From Xestospongia muta (Eukaryota; Porifera; Demospongiae; Haplosclerida; Petrosiidae): a DNA stretch of 64,000 bases. How positions within the stretch are numbered: position 1 is the first letter of the stretch; each line of letters begins with the position of its first letter. Below the pieces are notes generated by a model. The model was not told the DNA's origin. It ran no database searches and saw only the letters and a list, made by a program, of their open reading frames with translations. The stretch spans positions 34,917,245 to 34,981,244 of the forward strand of contig OY848917.1 in the NCBI GenBank assembly GCA_963693285.1, in the 5' to 3' direction. Below are positions 24,201 through 39,200 of the stretch, piece after piece. The translations under genes were made by a program, and so were the position numbers.

Positions 24201-27200
24201 TATATTTTAAACAACACATTCAGATGACAAGTAATCACACCAACATAAATGAAAAAACAAAACAATAGAGTAAACAAAATAACAACAACACATTCAATAT
24301 ACTTGGAATTCATACTACATTATATCAAAATTACATCCTATTATATTGTAAAGATAATATTCAGATGACAAGTAAAAACAGCAACATAAATGTGGAAACA
24401 AAAACCAATACTCTAAACAAAATCACAACAACACATTCAATATGCTCAGAATTCATACTAGGCTATAACTATGAAATGCTTCAAATATACCTAAATAATA
24501 AACCTGGCAAGAAGATTCAACCATCAATGTCATATTATAAACAGCTAAGATTAACAAGATTCATTGCTTGATATACGAATCAGCTGATACTGAATGCACT
24601 TTAATGTCATTTGTCAATCTCATAAGCACCAAATACAAAATAGTCATTAAAACTGAAAAAGCAAATACACATAGTTACCATACAATCCAAAACAACTATA
24701 ATATAGCCTCCTAAGCTTCTCATGCAAGGCATTAAAAACAATTACCATCAATAAAAACAATAGGGTAAATACAATAACAACATCCTATTCAAAACACTTA
24801 GAATTCATACTGTACTATATCACACTTACCCACTATTATATTTTAAACAACACATTCAGATGACAAGTAATCACACCAACATAAATGAAAAAACAAAACA
24901 ATAGAGTAAACAAAATAACAACAACACATTCAATATACTTGGAATTCATACTACATTATATCAAAATTACATCCTATTATATTGTAAAGGAAATATTCAG
25001 ATGACAAGTAAAAACAGCAACATAAATGTGGAAACAAAAACCAATACTCTAAACAAAATCACAACAAAACATTCAATATGCTCAGAATTCATACTAGGCT
25101 ATAGCTATAAAAATGCTTAAAATATACCCAAAAATAAACCTGGCAAGAAGATTCAACCATCAATGTCATATTATAAACAGCTAAGATTAACAAGATTAAT
25201 TGCTGATATATGAATCAGCTGTTATAGAATGCACTTTAATGTCATTTGTCAATCTCATAAGCAGCAAATACAAAATAGTCATTAAAACTGAAAAAGCAAA
25301 TACACATAGTTACCATACAATCCAAAACAATTATAATATAGCCTCCTAAGCTTCTCATGCAAGGCATTAAAAACAATTAACGTCAATAAAAACAATAGGG
25401 TAAATACAATAACAACATCCTATTCAAAACACTTAGAATTCATACTGTACTATATCACACTTACCCACTATTATATTTTAAACAACACATTCAGATGACA
25501 AGTAATCACACCAACATAAATGAAAAAACAAAACAATAGAGTAAACAAAATAACAACAACACATTCAATATACTTAGAATTCATACTACATTATATCAAA
25601 ATTACATCCTATTATATTGTAAAGGACACATTCAGATGACAAATAATAACAGAACATAAATGTGGCAACAAAAACCAATACTCTAAACAAGATCACAACA
25701 AAACATTCAATATGCTCAGAATTCATACTAGGCTATAGCAATAAAAAGGCTTAAAATATACCCAAAAAATAAACCTGCCAAGAAGATTCAACCATCAATG
25801 TCATATTATAAACAGCTAAAATTAACAAGATTCATTGCTGATATATTAATCAGCTGTTATAAAATGCACTTTAATGTCATTTGTTGATCTCATAAGCACC
25901 AAATACAAAATAGTCATTATAACTGCAAAAGCAGACACGAAAAGTTACCATACAATCCAAAACAATTTAGTACAGCCTTCAAAGCTTCTCATGCAAGGCA
26001 TTAAAACAATTAACGTCAATAAAAACAATAAGGTAAATACAATAACAACATCCTATTCAAAACACTCAGAATTCATACTATACTATATCACACTTACCGG
26101 CTATTATATTTTAAACAACACATTCAGATGACAAGTAATCACACCAACATAAATGGAAAAACAAAACAATAGAGTAAACAAAATAACAACAACACATTCA
26201 ATATACTTAGAATTCATACTACATTATATCAAAATTACATCCTATTATATTGTAAAGGACACATTCAGATGACAAATAATAACAGAACATAAATGTGGCA
26301 ACAAAAACCAATACTCTAAACAAGATCACAACAAAACATTCAATATGCTCAGAATTCATACTAGGCTATAGCAATAAAAAGGCTTAAAATATACCCAAAA
26401 AATAAACCTGCCAAGAAGATTCAACCATCAATGTCATATTATAAACAGCTAAGATTAACAAGATTCATTGCTGATATATGAATCAGCTGTTATAAAATGC
26501 ACTTTAATTACATTTGTTGATCTTATAAGCACCAAATACAAAATAGTCATTATAACTGCAAAAGCAGACATGCAAAGTTACCATACAATCCAAAACAATT
26601 ATAATACAGCCCCCTAAGCTTCTCATGCAAGGCATTAAAAACAATTAACATCAATAAAAACAATAGAGTGAATATAATAACAACATCCTAATCAAAACAC
26701 TTAGAATTCATACTATACTATATCACACTTTACGGCTATTATATTTTAAACAATACATTCAGATGAAAAGTAATCACACCAACATAAATGAAAAAACAAA
26801 ACAATAGAGTAAACAAAATAACAACAACACATTCAATATACTTGGATTTCATACTACATTATATAAAAATTATATCCTATTATATTGTAAAGGACACATT
26901 CAGATGACAAATAATAACAGAACATAAATGTGGAAACAAAAACCAATACTCTAAACAAAATCACAACAAAACATTCAATATGCTCAGAATTCATACTAGG
27001 CTATAGCTATGAAATGCTTAAAATATACCTAAATAATAAACCTGGCAAGAAGATTCAACCATCAATGTCATATTACAAACATCTAGGATTAACAAGATTC
27101 ATTGCTGATATATGAATCAGCTGTTATAGAATGCACTTTAATGTCATTTGTCAATCTCATAAGCACCAAATACAAAATAGTCATTGAAACTGCAAAAGCA

Positions 27201-30200
27201 GATACACATAGCTACCATACAATCCAAAACAATTATAATACAGCCTCCTAAGCTTCTCATGCAAGGCATTAAAAACAATTAACGTCAATAAAAACAATAG
27301 GGTAAATACAATAACAACATCCTATTCAAAACACTTAGAATTCATACTGTACTATATCACACTTACCTCCTATTATATTTTAAACAACACATTTAGATGA
27401 CAAGTAAATCACACCAACATAAATAGAAAAACAAAACAATAAAGTAAACAAAATAACAACAACACATTCAATATACTTGGAATTCATACTACATTATATC
27501 AAAATTACATCCTATTATATTGTAAAGGACACATTCAGATGACAAGTAATAACAGCAACATAAATGTGGAAACAAAAACCAATACCCTAAACAAAATCAC
27601 AACAAAACATTCAATATGCTCAGAATTCATACTAGGCTATAGCTATAAAATGCTTAAAATATACATAAAAAAATAAACCAGCAAAGAAGATTCAAGAATT
27701 ATTAATGACACTCAATGTTGTATTATAAACAACTGGGTTTACAAGATTAATTGCTGATATATATGAATCAGCTGTTACAGAATGCACTTTAATGTCATTT
27801 GTTGATCTAATAAGCTGCAAATACAATATAATCAACAAAATTGGAAAAGCGGATACATATAGATACCATACAATCCAAAACAATTATATTATAGTCTCCT
27901 ATGCTCCTTATGCATGCTTTGCTAAATCAAACTTACCTTAGTAACAATATTGATATCAACATTATGGTTGAGTAATAGTTCAACAATGTCTGTATGTCCT
28001 TTAGAACTTGCATAATGAAGAGCTGCCCATCCTCTCTATTAGAAAAACACACAATCATCTGTAAAGTAAAACTGCTAACAATCTATTTTTCTTTTATTTC
28101 TGTACTTTGTCATTAACATATTACATTCATATATTGTCTACATGTAACTATTGTTGTATGTGTAGGACATGACTACATCTATTACTAGTAAGCCTTTATT
28201 ACTTAAATACGTTTTAAAGACTAATTCATGCAAGATGAGTTAAAGTATATACAGTGTAATATGAGGGATTGATAAACAAGATGTAAACAGAAAATTATTA
28301 GAACTTAGGCCTATACTATACAAACCAGTATCTGACAAAAATGTAACATGTAGCTCTTTATGTGCTACTACCATCATCATTGTATTTCCATAAGGCTCTA
28401 ATTATATTATTCACTATTCTAACCAACATCATCTCTGTCAGATAATTATTGCATCTCACAAACTATAGGTCCATAACAGTTTCTACAATATAAAGTTCGG
28501 CATTTCAATTGGGGACTTGTTAATAATAGGAAGAAGCATACCAGATACAGAAATATACCAGTGATATAATTATTGTGAGCTTTAAGTTCTTCAATACTCT
28601 CTAGTTTTACAAACAGATGAAATCATGCTCTCATCACCGTTGCGAAACCTAGAATAATCTCATATATTTATTTAGTAGCCAGTAAGATACAAATTCAAGT
28701 AGTCTCCATGATAATTGTTGTCCTATGTATCTACGCAACAATTCTATTTTTTTAAATATATGATTGTAAAAAATCAAATACTTGTCTTTGAGGAAAAGGA
28801 TTTATAATTTCTCTTCAGTTATACTGACTTTCTCATATAATATATACACATGAACACTTACTTTGTTAACAAGATTTAGATTGGCTCCTTTCTGTGTTAA
28901 AAACAAAACAACATCTTTGTGTCCATTCTCTGCTGCTAACATGACAGCAGTCGATCCATCCTAAATATATTATTACTTACTATATTAGCATGAATCATAA
29001 CATCACTACATATATTGGTAGCAACTTAATATCATTCTTAACATTCACAGTAATACAACAAACTTTTATTAATACATATTATTATAATAGTTTTCCAATG
29101 ATACTAGAGTATTTTATTTTAACCATATAGTAATAATAAACTCTTAGGAGAATAATAAGACAATTCTAAACAATGCTAAGTACTAAGAACAAACAATGGA
29201 TAAAAAGCATAAGAGTCAACAAAAGAGTTACAAGATTATAATCAAAATTCTTCAGACAATTTTTCGGGAGACACTGACTTACACTGACTAGAGCTACATT
29301 AAATAATTAGCTACAATGTCAATGGAAGACTATAGTTCTAAAATAATAAAATGATAGGCAGAGGAACAAGCTAGAAAGAAGTATCCAAGGAAACGTTTAA
29401 TGTCCTTACACTCACAGTTAGGGCTAACAAAATTCATTGACAGCTATAAGAACTTGCAACCAAAGGATAGAGTTTATTGTCATTGCTAGGTCTTACAAAT
29501 TACACACAACAATATAATAAAATTAGAAAAGTTAATACTCATAGATACCATACAATCCAAAACAATTATAGTACAGCTTCGAAAGATTCTCATCCAAAGC
29601 ATTAAAAATCATCAATGTCAAGAAAAACAATAGGGTAAATACAGTAACAACATCCTATTCAAAACACTTACAATTCATACTGTACTATATCACACTTACC
29701 TCCTATTATATTTTAAACAATACATTCAGATGAAAAGTAATCACACCAACATAAATGGAAAAACAAAACAATAGAGTAAACAAAATAACAACAACACATT
29801 CAATATACTTGGAATTCATACTACATTATATCAAAATTACATCCTATTATATTGTAAAGAACACATTCAGATGATAAGTAATAACAGGAACATAAATGTG
29901 GAAACAAAAACCAATACTCTAAACAAAATTATAATAACATATTCAATATGCTCAGAATTCATACTAGGCTATAGCTATAAAATGCTTAAAATATACCTAA
30001 AGATTAAACCTGGCAAGAAGATTCAAACATTATTAGTGACACTCAATGTTGTATTACAAACAGCTAGGGATAACAAGATTCATTGCTGATATATGAATCA
30101 GCTGTTATAGAATGCACTTTAATGTCATTTGTCGATCTCATAAGCACCAAATACAAAATAGTCATTAAAACTGAAAAAGCAGATACACATAGTTACCATA

Positions 30201-33200
30201 CAATCCAAAACAATTATAGTACAGCCTCCAAAGCTTCTCATGCAAAGCATTAAAAACAATTAAGGTTAATAAAAACAATAGGGTAAATACAGCCTGCATA
30301 CATAAGTACAGCTTGCCAAGTTTCTCATACAAGACATTAAAAACCATTAACATCAACAAAAACAATAGGATAAATTCAATAACAACATCCTATTCATAAT
30401 ATTTAGAATTCATACTGTACTATGTTACACTTACCAACTATTATATTTTAAACAACACATTCCGATGACAAGTAACAAACCAACATAAATGGAAAAACAA
30501 AACAATAGAGTAAACAAAATAACAACAACACATTCAATATACTTGGAATTCATACTACATTATATACAAAATTACTTCCTATTATATTGTAAAGGACACA
30601 TTCAGGTGACAAGTAATAACAGCAACATAAATGTGGAAACAAAAACCAATACTCTAAACAAAATTACAACAAAACATTCAATATGCTCAGAATTCATACT
30701 AGGCTATAACTATGAAATGCTTCAAATATACCTAAAAATAAACCTGGCAAGAAGATTCAACCATCAATGTCATATTACAAACAGCTAAGTTTAACAAGGT
30801 TCAATGCTGATATACGAATCAGCTGTTACAGAATGCACTTTAATGTCATTTGTCGATCTCATAAGCACCAAATACAAAATAGTCATTAGAACTGCAAAAG
30901 CAGATACACATAGTTACCATACAATCCAAAACAATTATAGTATAGCCTCCAAAGATTCTCATGCAAGGCATTAAAAACAATTAACATCAATAAAAACAAT
31001 AGAGTGAATACAATAACAACATCCTAATCAAAACACTTAGAATTCATACTATACTATATCACACTTACCAACTATTATATTTTAAACAACACATTCAGAT
31101 GACAAGTAATCACACCAATATAAATGGAAAAACAAAACAATAGAGTAGACAAAATAACAACAACACATTCAATATACTTGGAATTCATACTACATTATAT
31201 CAAAATTACATTCTATTATATTGTAAAGGACACATTCAGATGACAAGTAATAACAGCAACATAAATGTGGAAACAAAAACCTATACTCTAAACAAAATCA
31301 TAACAACACATTCAATATGCTCAGAATTCATACTCGCTATAGCTATAAAATGCTCAAAATATACCTACAGCTAGGGATGACAAGATTCATTGCTGATATA
31401 CAAACCAGCTGCTACAGAACGCATTTTAATGACGTTTTTTAATCTTATAAGCAGCAAATACAAAATAGTCATTAAAACTGAAAAAGCAGATACACATAGA
31501 TACCATACAATCCAAAACAATTATAGTACAGCCTCCAAAGCTTCTCATGCAAAGCATTAAAAACAATTAAGGTTAATAAAAACAATAGGGTAAATACAGC
31601 CTGTATACATAAGTACAGCCTGCCAAGTTTCTCATACAAGACATTAAAAATCATCAACAAAAACAATAGGGTAAATACAATAACAACATCCTATTCAAAA
31701 CACTTAGAATTCATACTGTACTATATCACACTTACCGACTATTATATTTTAAACAATACATTCAGATGACAAGTAATCACACCAATATAAATGGAAAAAC
31801 AAAACAATAGAGCAAAAAAAAATAACAACAATACATTCAATATACTTGGAGTTCATATTACATTATATCAAAATTACATTCTATTATATTGTAAAGGACA
31901 CATACAGATGACAAGTAATAACAGCAACATAAATGTGGAAACAAAAACCAATACTCTAAACAAAATCATAACAACACATTCAATATGCTCAGAATTCATA
32001 CTAGGCTATAGCTATGAAATGCTTAAAATATACCTAAAAATTAAACCTGGCAAGAAGATTCAACCATTAATGTCATATTACAAACAGCTAAAATTAACAA
32101 GGTCATTGCTGATATACGAATAAGCTGTTACAGAATGCACTTTAATGTCATTTGTCGATCTCATAAGCACCATATACAAAATAGTCATTAAAACTGCAAA
32201 AGCAGATACACATAGTTACCATACAATCCAAAACAATTATAGTATAGCCTCCAAAGATTCTCATGCAAGGCATTAAAAACAATTAACATCAATAAAAACA
32301 ATAGAGTGAATACAATAACAACATCCTATTCAAAACACTTAGAATTCATATTGTACTATATCACACTTACCGACTATTATATTTTTAACAACACATTCAG
32401 ATGACAAGTAATCACACCAACATAAATGGAAAAACAAAACAATAAAGTAAACAAAATAACAACAACACATTCAATATACTTGGAATTCATACTACATTAT
32501 ATAAAAATTACATCCTATTATATTGTAAAGGACACATTCAGATGACAAGTAACAACAGCAACATAAATTTGGAAACAAAAACCAATACTCTAAACAAAAT
32601 CACAACAAAACATTCAATATGCTCAGAATTCATACTAGGCTATAGCTATGAAATGCTTAAAATATACCTAAATAATAAACCTGGCAAGAAGATTCAACCA
32701 TCAATGTCATATTACAAACAGCTAGGATTAACAAGATTCATTGCTGATATATGAATCAGCTGTTATAGAATGCACTTTAATGTCATTTGTCGATTCATAA
32801 GCACCAAATACAAAATAGTCATTGAAACTGCAAAAGCAGATACACATAGTTACCATACAATCCAAAACAATTATAATACAGCCTCCTAAGCTTCTCATGC
32901 AAGGCATTAAAAACAATTAACGTCAATAAAAACAATAGGGTAAATACAATAATAACATCCTATTCAAAACACTTAGAATTCATACTATACTATATCACAC
33001 TTACCAACTATTATATTTTAAACAACACATTTAGATGACAAGTAAATCACACCAACATAAATAGAAAAACAAAACAATAAAGTAAACAAAATAACAACAA
33101 CACATTCAATATACTTGGAATTCATATTACATTATATAAAAATTAATCCTATTATATTGTAAAGGACACATTCAGATGACAAGTAATAACAGGAACATAA

Positions 33201-36200
33201 ATGTGGAAACAAAAACCTATACTCTAAACAAAATCACAACAACACATTCAATATGCTCAGAATTCATACTAGGCTATAACTATGAAATGCTTCAAATATA
33301 CCTAAATAATAAACCTGGCAAGAAGATTCAACCATCAATGTCATATTATAAACAGCTAAGATTAACAAGATTCATTGCTGATATACGAATCAGCTGATAC
33401 TGAATGCACTTTAATGTCATTTGTCAATCTCATAAGCACCAAATACAAAATAGTCATTAAAACTGAAAAAGCAAATACACATAGTTACCATACAATCCAA
33501 AACAATTATAATATAGCCTCCTAAGCTTCTCATGCAAGGCATTAAAAACAATTAACGTCAATAAAAACAATAGGGTAAATACAATAACAACATCCTATTC
33601 AAAACACTTAGAATTCATATTGTACTATATCACACTTACCGACTATTATATTTTAAACAATACATTCAGATGAAAAGTAATCACACCAACATAAATGGAA
33701 AAACAAAACAATAGAGTAAACAAAATAACAACAACACATTCAATATACTTGGAATTCATACTACATTATATAAAAATTACTTCCTATTATATTGTAAAGG
33801 ACACATTCAGATGACAAGTAATAACACCAACATAAATGTGGAAACAAAAACCAATACTCTAAACAAAATCACAACAAAACATTCAATATGCTCAGAATTC
33901 ATATTAGGCTATAACTATGAAATGCTTCAAATATACCTAAAAATAAACCTGGCAAGAAGATTCAACCATTAATGTCATATTACAAACAGCTAAAATTAAC
34001 AAGATTCATTGCTGATATACGAATAAGCTGTTACAGAATGCACTTTAATGTCATTTGTCGATCTCATAAGCACCAAATACAAAATAGTCATTAAAACTGC
34101 AAAAGCAGATACACATAGTTACCATACAATCCAAAACAATTATAATACAGCCTCCAAAGATTCTCATGCAAGGCATTAAAAACAATTAACCTCAATAAAA
34201 ACAATAGAGTGAATATAATAACAACATCCTAATCAAAACACTTAGAATTCATACTATACTATATCACACTTTACGGCTATTATATTTTAAACAACACATT
34301 CAGATGACAAGTAATCACACCAACATAAATGGAAAAACAAAACAATAGAGTAGACAAAATAACAACAACACATTCAATATACTTGGATTTCATACTACAT
34401 TATATCAAAATTACATTCTATTATATGGTAAAGGACACATTCAGATGACAAGTAATAACAGGAACATAAATGTGGAAACAAAAACCTATACTCTAAACAA
34501 AATCATAACAACATATTCAATATGCTCAGAATTCATACTAGGCTATAGATATAAAATGCTCAAAATATACCTAAAAATTAAACCTGGCAAGAAGATTTAA
34601 ACATTATTAGTGACACCCAATGTTGTATTATAAAAAGCTAGGAATAACAAGATTCATTGCTGATATACAAACCAGCTGCTACAGAATGCACTTTAATGAC
34701 ATTTCTTAATCTTATAAGCAGCAAATACAAAATAGTCATTAAAACTGAAAAAGCAGATACACATAGATACCATACAATCCAAAACAATTATAGTACAGCC
34801 TCCAAAGCTTCTCATGCAAAGCATTAAAAACAATTAAGGTTAATAAAAACAATAGGGTAAATACAGCCTGTATACATAAGTACAGCCTGCCAAGTTTCTC
34901 ATACAAGACATTAAAAATCATCAACAAAAACAATAGGGTAAATACAATAACAACATCCTATTCAAAACACTTAGAATTCATACTGTAATATATCACACTT
35001 ACCGACTATTATATTTTAAACAATACATTCAGATGAAAAGTAATCACACCAACATAAATGGAAAAACAAAACAATAGAGTAAACAAAATAACAACAACAC
35101 ATTCAATATACTTGGAATTCATACTACATTATATAAAAATTACTTCCTATTATATTGTAAAGGACACATTCAGATGACAAGTAATAACACCAACATAAAT
35201 GTGGAAACAAAAACCAATACTCTAAACAAAATCACAACAAAACATTCAATATGCTCAGAATTCATATTAGGCTATAACTATGAAATGCTTAAAATATACC
35301 TAAAAATAAACCTGGCAAGAAGATTCAACTATCAATGTCATATTACAAACAGCTAAAATTAACAAGATTCATTGCTGATATACGAATAAGTTGTTACAGA
35401 ATGCACTTTAATGACATTTCTTAATCTTATAAGCAGCAAATACAAAATAGTCATTAAAACTGAAAAAGCAGATACACATAGATACCATACAATCCAAAAC
35501 AATTATAGTACAGCCTCCAAAGCTTCTCATGCAAAGCATTAAAAACAATTAAGGTTAATAAAAACAATAGGGTAAATACAGCCTGTATACATAAGTACAG
35601 CCTGCCAAGTTTCTCATACAAGACATTAAAAATCATCAACAAAAACAATAGGGTAAATACAATAACAACATCCTATTCAAAACACTTAGAATTCATACTG
35701 TAATATATCACACTTACCGACTATTATATTTTAAACAATACATTCAGATGAAAAGTAATCACACCAACATAAATGGAAAAACAAAACAATAGAGTAAACA
35801 AAATAACAACAACACATTCAATATACTTGGAATTCATACTACATTATATAAAAATTACTTCCTATTATATTGTAAAGGACACATTCAGATGACAAGTAAT
35901 AACACCAACATAAATGTGGAAACAAAAACCAATACTCTAAACAAAATCACAACAAAACATTCAATATGCTCAGAATTCATATTAGGCTATAACTATGAAA
36001 TGCTTAAAATATACCTAAAAATTAAACCTGGCAAGAAGATTTAAACATTATTAGTGACACCCAATGTTGTATTATAAAAAGCTAGGAATAACAAGATTCA
36101 TTGCTGATATACAAACCAGCTGCTACAGAATGCACTTTAATGACATTTCTTAATCTTATAAGCAGCAAATACAAAATAGTCATTAAAACTGAAAAAGCAG

Positions 36201-39200
36201 ATACACATAGATACCATACAATCCAAAACAATTATAGTACAGCCTCCAAAGCTTCTCATGCAAAGCATTAAAAACAATTAAGGTTAATAAAAACAATAGG
36301 GTAAATACAGCCTGTATACATAAGTACAGCCTGCCAAGTTTCTCATACAAGACATTAAAAATCATCAACAAAAACAATAGGGTAAATACAATAACAACAT
36401 CCTATTCAAAACACTTAGAATTCATACTGTAATATATCACACTTACCGACTATTATATTTTAAACAATACATTCAGATGAAAAGTAATCACACCAACATA
36501 AATGGAAAAACAAAACAATAGAGTAAACAAAATAACAACAACACATTCAATATACTTGGAATTCATACTACATTATATAAAAATTACTTCCTATTATATT
36601 GTAAAGGACACATTCAGATGACAAGTAATAACACCAACATAAATGTGGAAACAAAAACCAATACTCTAAACAAAATCACAACAAAACATTCAATATGCTC
36701 AGAATTCATATTAGGCTATAACTATGAAATGCTTAAAATATACCTAAAAATAAACCTGGCAAGAAGATTCAACTATCAATGTCATATTACAAACAGCTAA
36801 AATTAACAAGATTCATTGCTGATATACGAATAAGTTGTTACAGAATGCACTTTAATGACATTTCTTAATCTTATAAGCAGCAAATACAAAATAGTCATTA
36901 AAACTGAAAAAGCAGATACACATAGATACCATACAATCCAAAACAATTATAGTACAGCCTCCAAAGCTTCTCATGCAAAGCATTAAAAACAATTAAGGTT
37001 AATAAAAACAATAGGGTAAATACAGCCTGTATACATAAGTACAGCCTGCCAAGTTTCTCATACAAGACATTAAAAATCATCAACAAAAACAATAGGGTAA
37101 ATACAATAACAACATCCTATTCAAAACACTTAGAATTCATACTGTAATATATCACACTTACCGACTATTATATTTTAAACAATACATTCAGATGAAAAGT
37201 AATCACACCAACATAAATGGAAAAACAAAACAATAGAGTAAACAAAATAACAACAACACATTCAATATACTTGGAATTCATACTACATTATATAAAAATT
37301 ACTTCCTATTATATTGTAAAGGACACATTCAGATGACAAGTAATAACACCAACATAAATGTGGAAACAAAAACCAATACTCTAAACAAAATCACAACAAA
37401 ACATTCAATATGCTCAGAATTCATATTAGGCTATAACTATGAAATGCTTAAAATATACCTAAAAATAAACCTGGCAAGAAGATTCAACTATCAATGTCAT
37501 ATTACAAACAGCTAAAATTAACAAGATTCATTGCTGATATACGAATAAGTTGTTACAGAATGCACTTTAATGACATTTGTCGATCTAATAAGCACCAAAT
37601 ACAAAATAGTCATTAAAACTGCAAAAGCAGATACACATAGTTACCATACAATCCAAAACAATTATAGTATAGCCTCCAAAGATTCTCATGCAAGGCATTA
37701 AAAACAATTAACATCAATAAAAACAATAGAGTGAATATAATAACAACATCCTAATCAAAACACTTAGAATTCATACTATACTATATCACACTTACCTCCT
37801 ATTATATTTTAAACAAGACATTCAGATAACAAGTAATCACACCAACATAAATAGAAAAACAAAACAATAGAGTAAAAAAAATAACAACAATACATTCAAT
37901 ATACTTGGAATTCATACTACATTATATAAAAATTACATTCTATTATATTGTAAAGGACACATTCTGATGACAAGTAATAACAGGAACATAAATGTGGAAA
38001 CAAAAACCTATACTCTAAACAAAATCATAACAACACATTCAATATGCTCAGAATTCATACTAGGCTATAGCTATAAAATGCTTAAAATATACCTAAAAAT
38101 TAAACCTGGCAAGACGATTTAAACATTATTAGTGATACTCAATGTTGTATTATAAAAAGCTAGTGATAACAAGATTCATTGCTGATAAACAAACCAGCTG
38201 CTACAGAATGCACTTTAATTACATTTCTTAATCTTATAAGCAGCAAATACAAAATAGTCATTAAAACTGCAAAAGCAGATACACATAGATACCATACAAT
38301 CCAAAACAATTATAGTACAGCCTCCAAAGCTTCTCATGCAAAGCATTAAAAACAATTAAGGTTAATAAAAACAATAGGGTAAATACAGCCTGTATACATA
38401 AGTACAGCCTGCCAAGTTTCACATACAAGACATAAAAAACCATTAACATCAACAAAAACAATAGGGTAAATTCAATAACAACATCCTATTCAAAACACTT
38501 ACAATTCATACTGTACTATATCACACTTACCGACTATTATATTTTAAACAACACATTCAGATGACAAGTAATCACACCAACATAAATGGAAAAACAAAAC
38601 AATAGAGTAAACAAAATAACAACAACACATTCAATATACTAGGAATTCATATTACATTATATCAAAATTATATCCTATTATATTGTAAAGGACACATTCA
38701 GATGACAAGTAATAACAGGAACATAAATGTGAAAACAAAAACCTATACTCTAAACAAAATCACAACAACACATTCAATATGCTCAGAATTCATACTAGGC
38801 TATAACTATGAAATGCTTCAAATATACCTAAATAATAAACCTGGCAAGAAGATTCAACCATCAATGTCATATTATAAACAGCTAAGATTAACAAGATTCA
38901 TTGCTGATATACGAATCAGCTGATACTGAATGCACTTTAATGTCATTTGTCAATCTCATAAGCACCAAATACAAAATAGTCATTAAAACTGAAAAAGCAA
39001 ATACACATAGTTACCATACAATCCAAAACAATTATAATATAGCCTCCTAAGCTTCTCATGCAAGGCATTAAAAACAATTAACGTCAATAAAAACAATAGG
39101 GTAAATACAATAACAACATCCTATTCAAAACACTTAGAATTCATATTGTACTATATCACACTTACCGACTATTATATTTTAAACAATACATTCAGATGAA

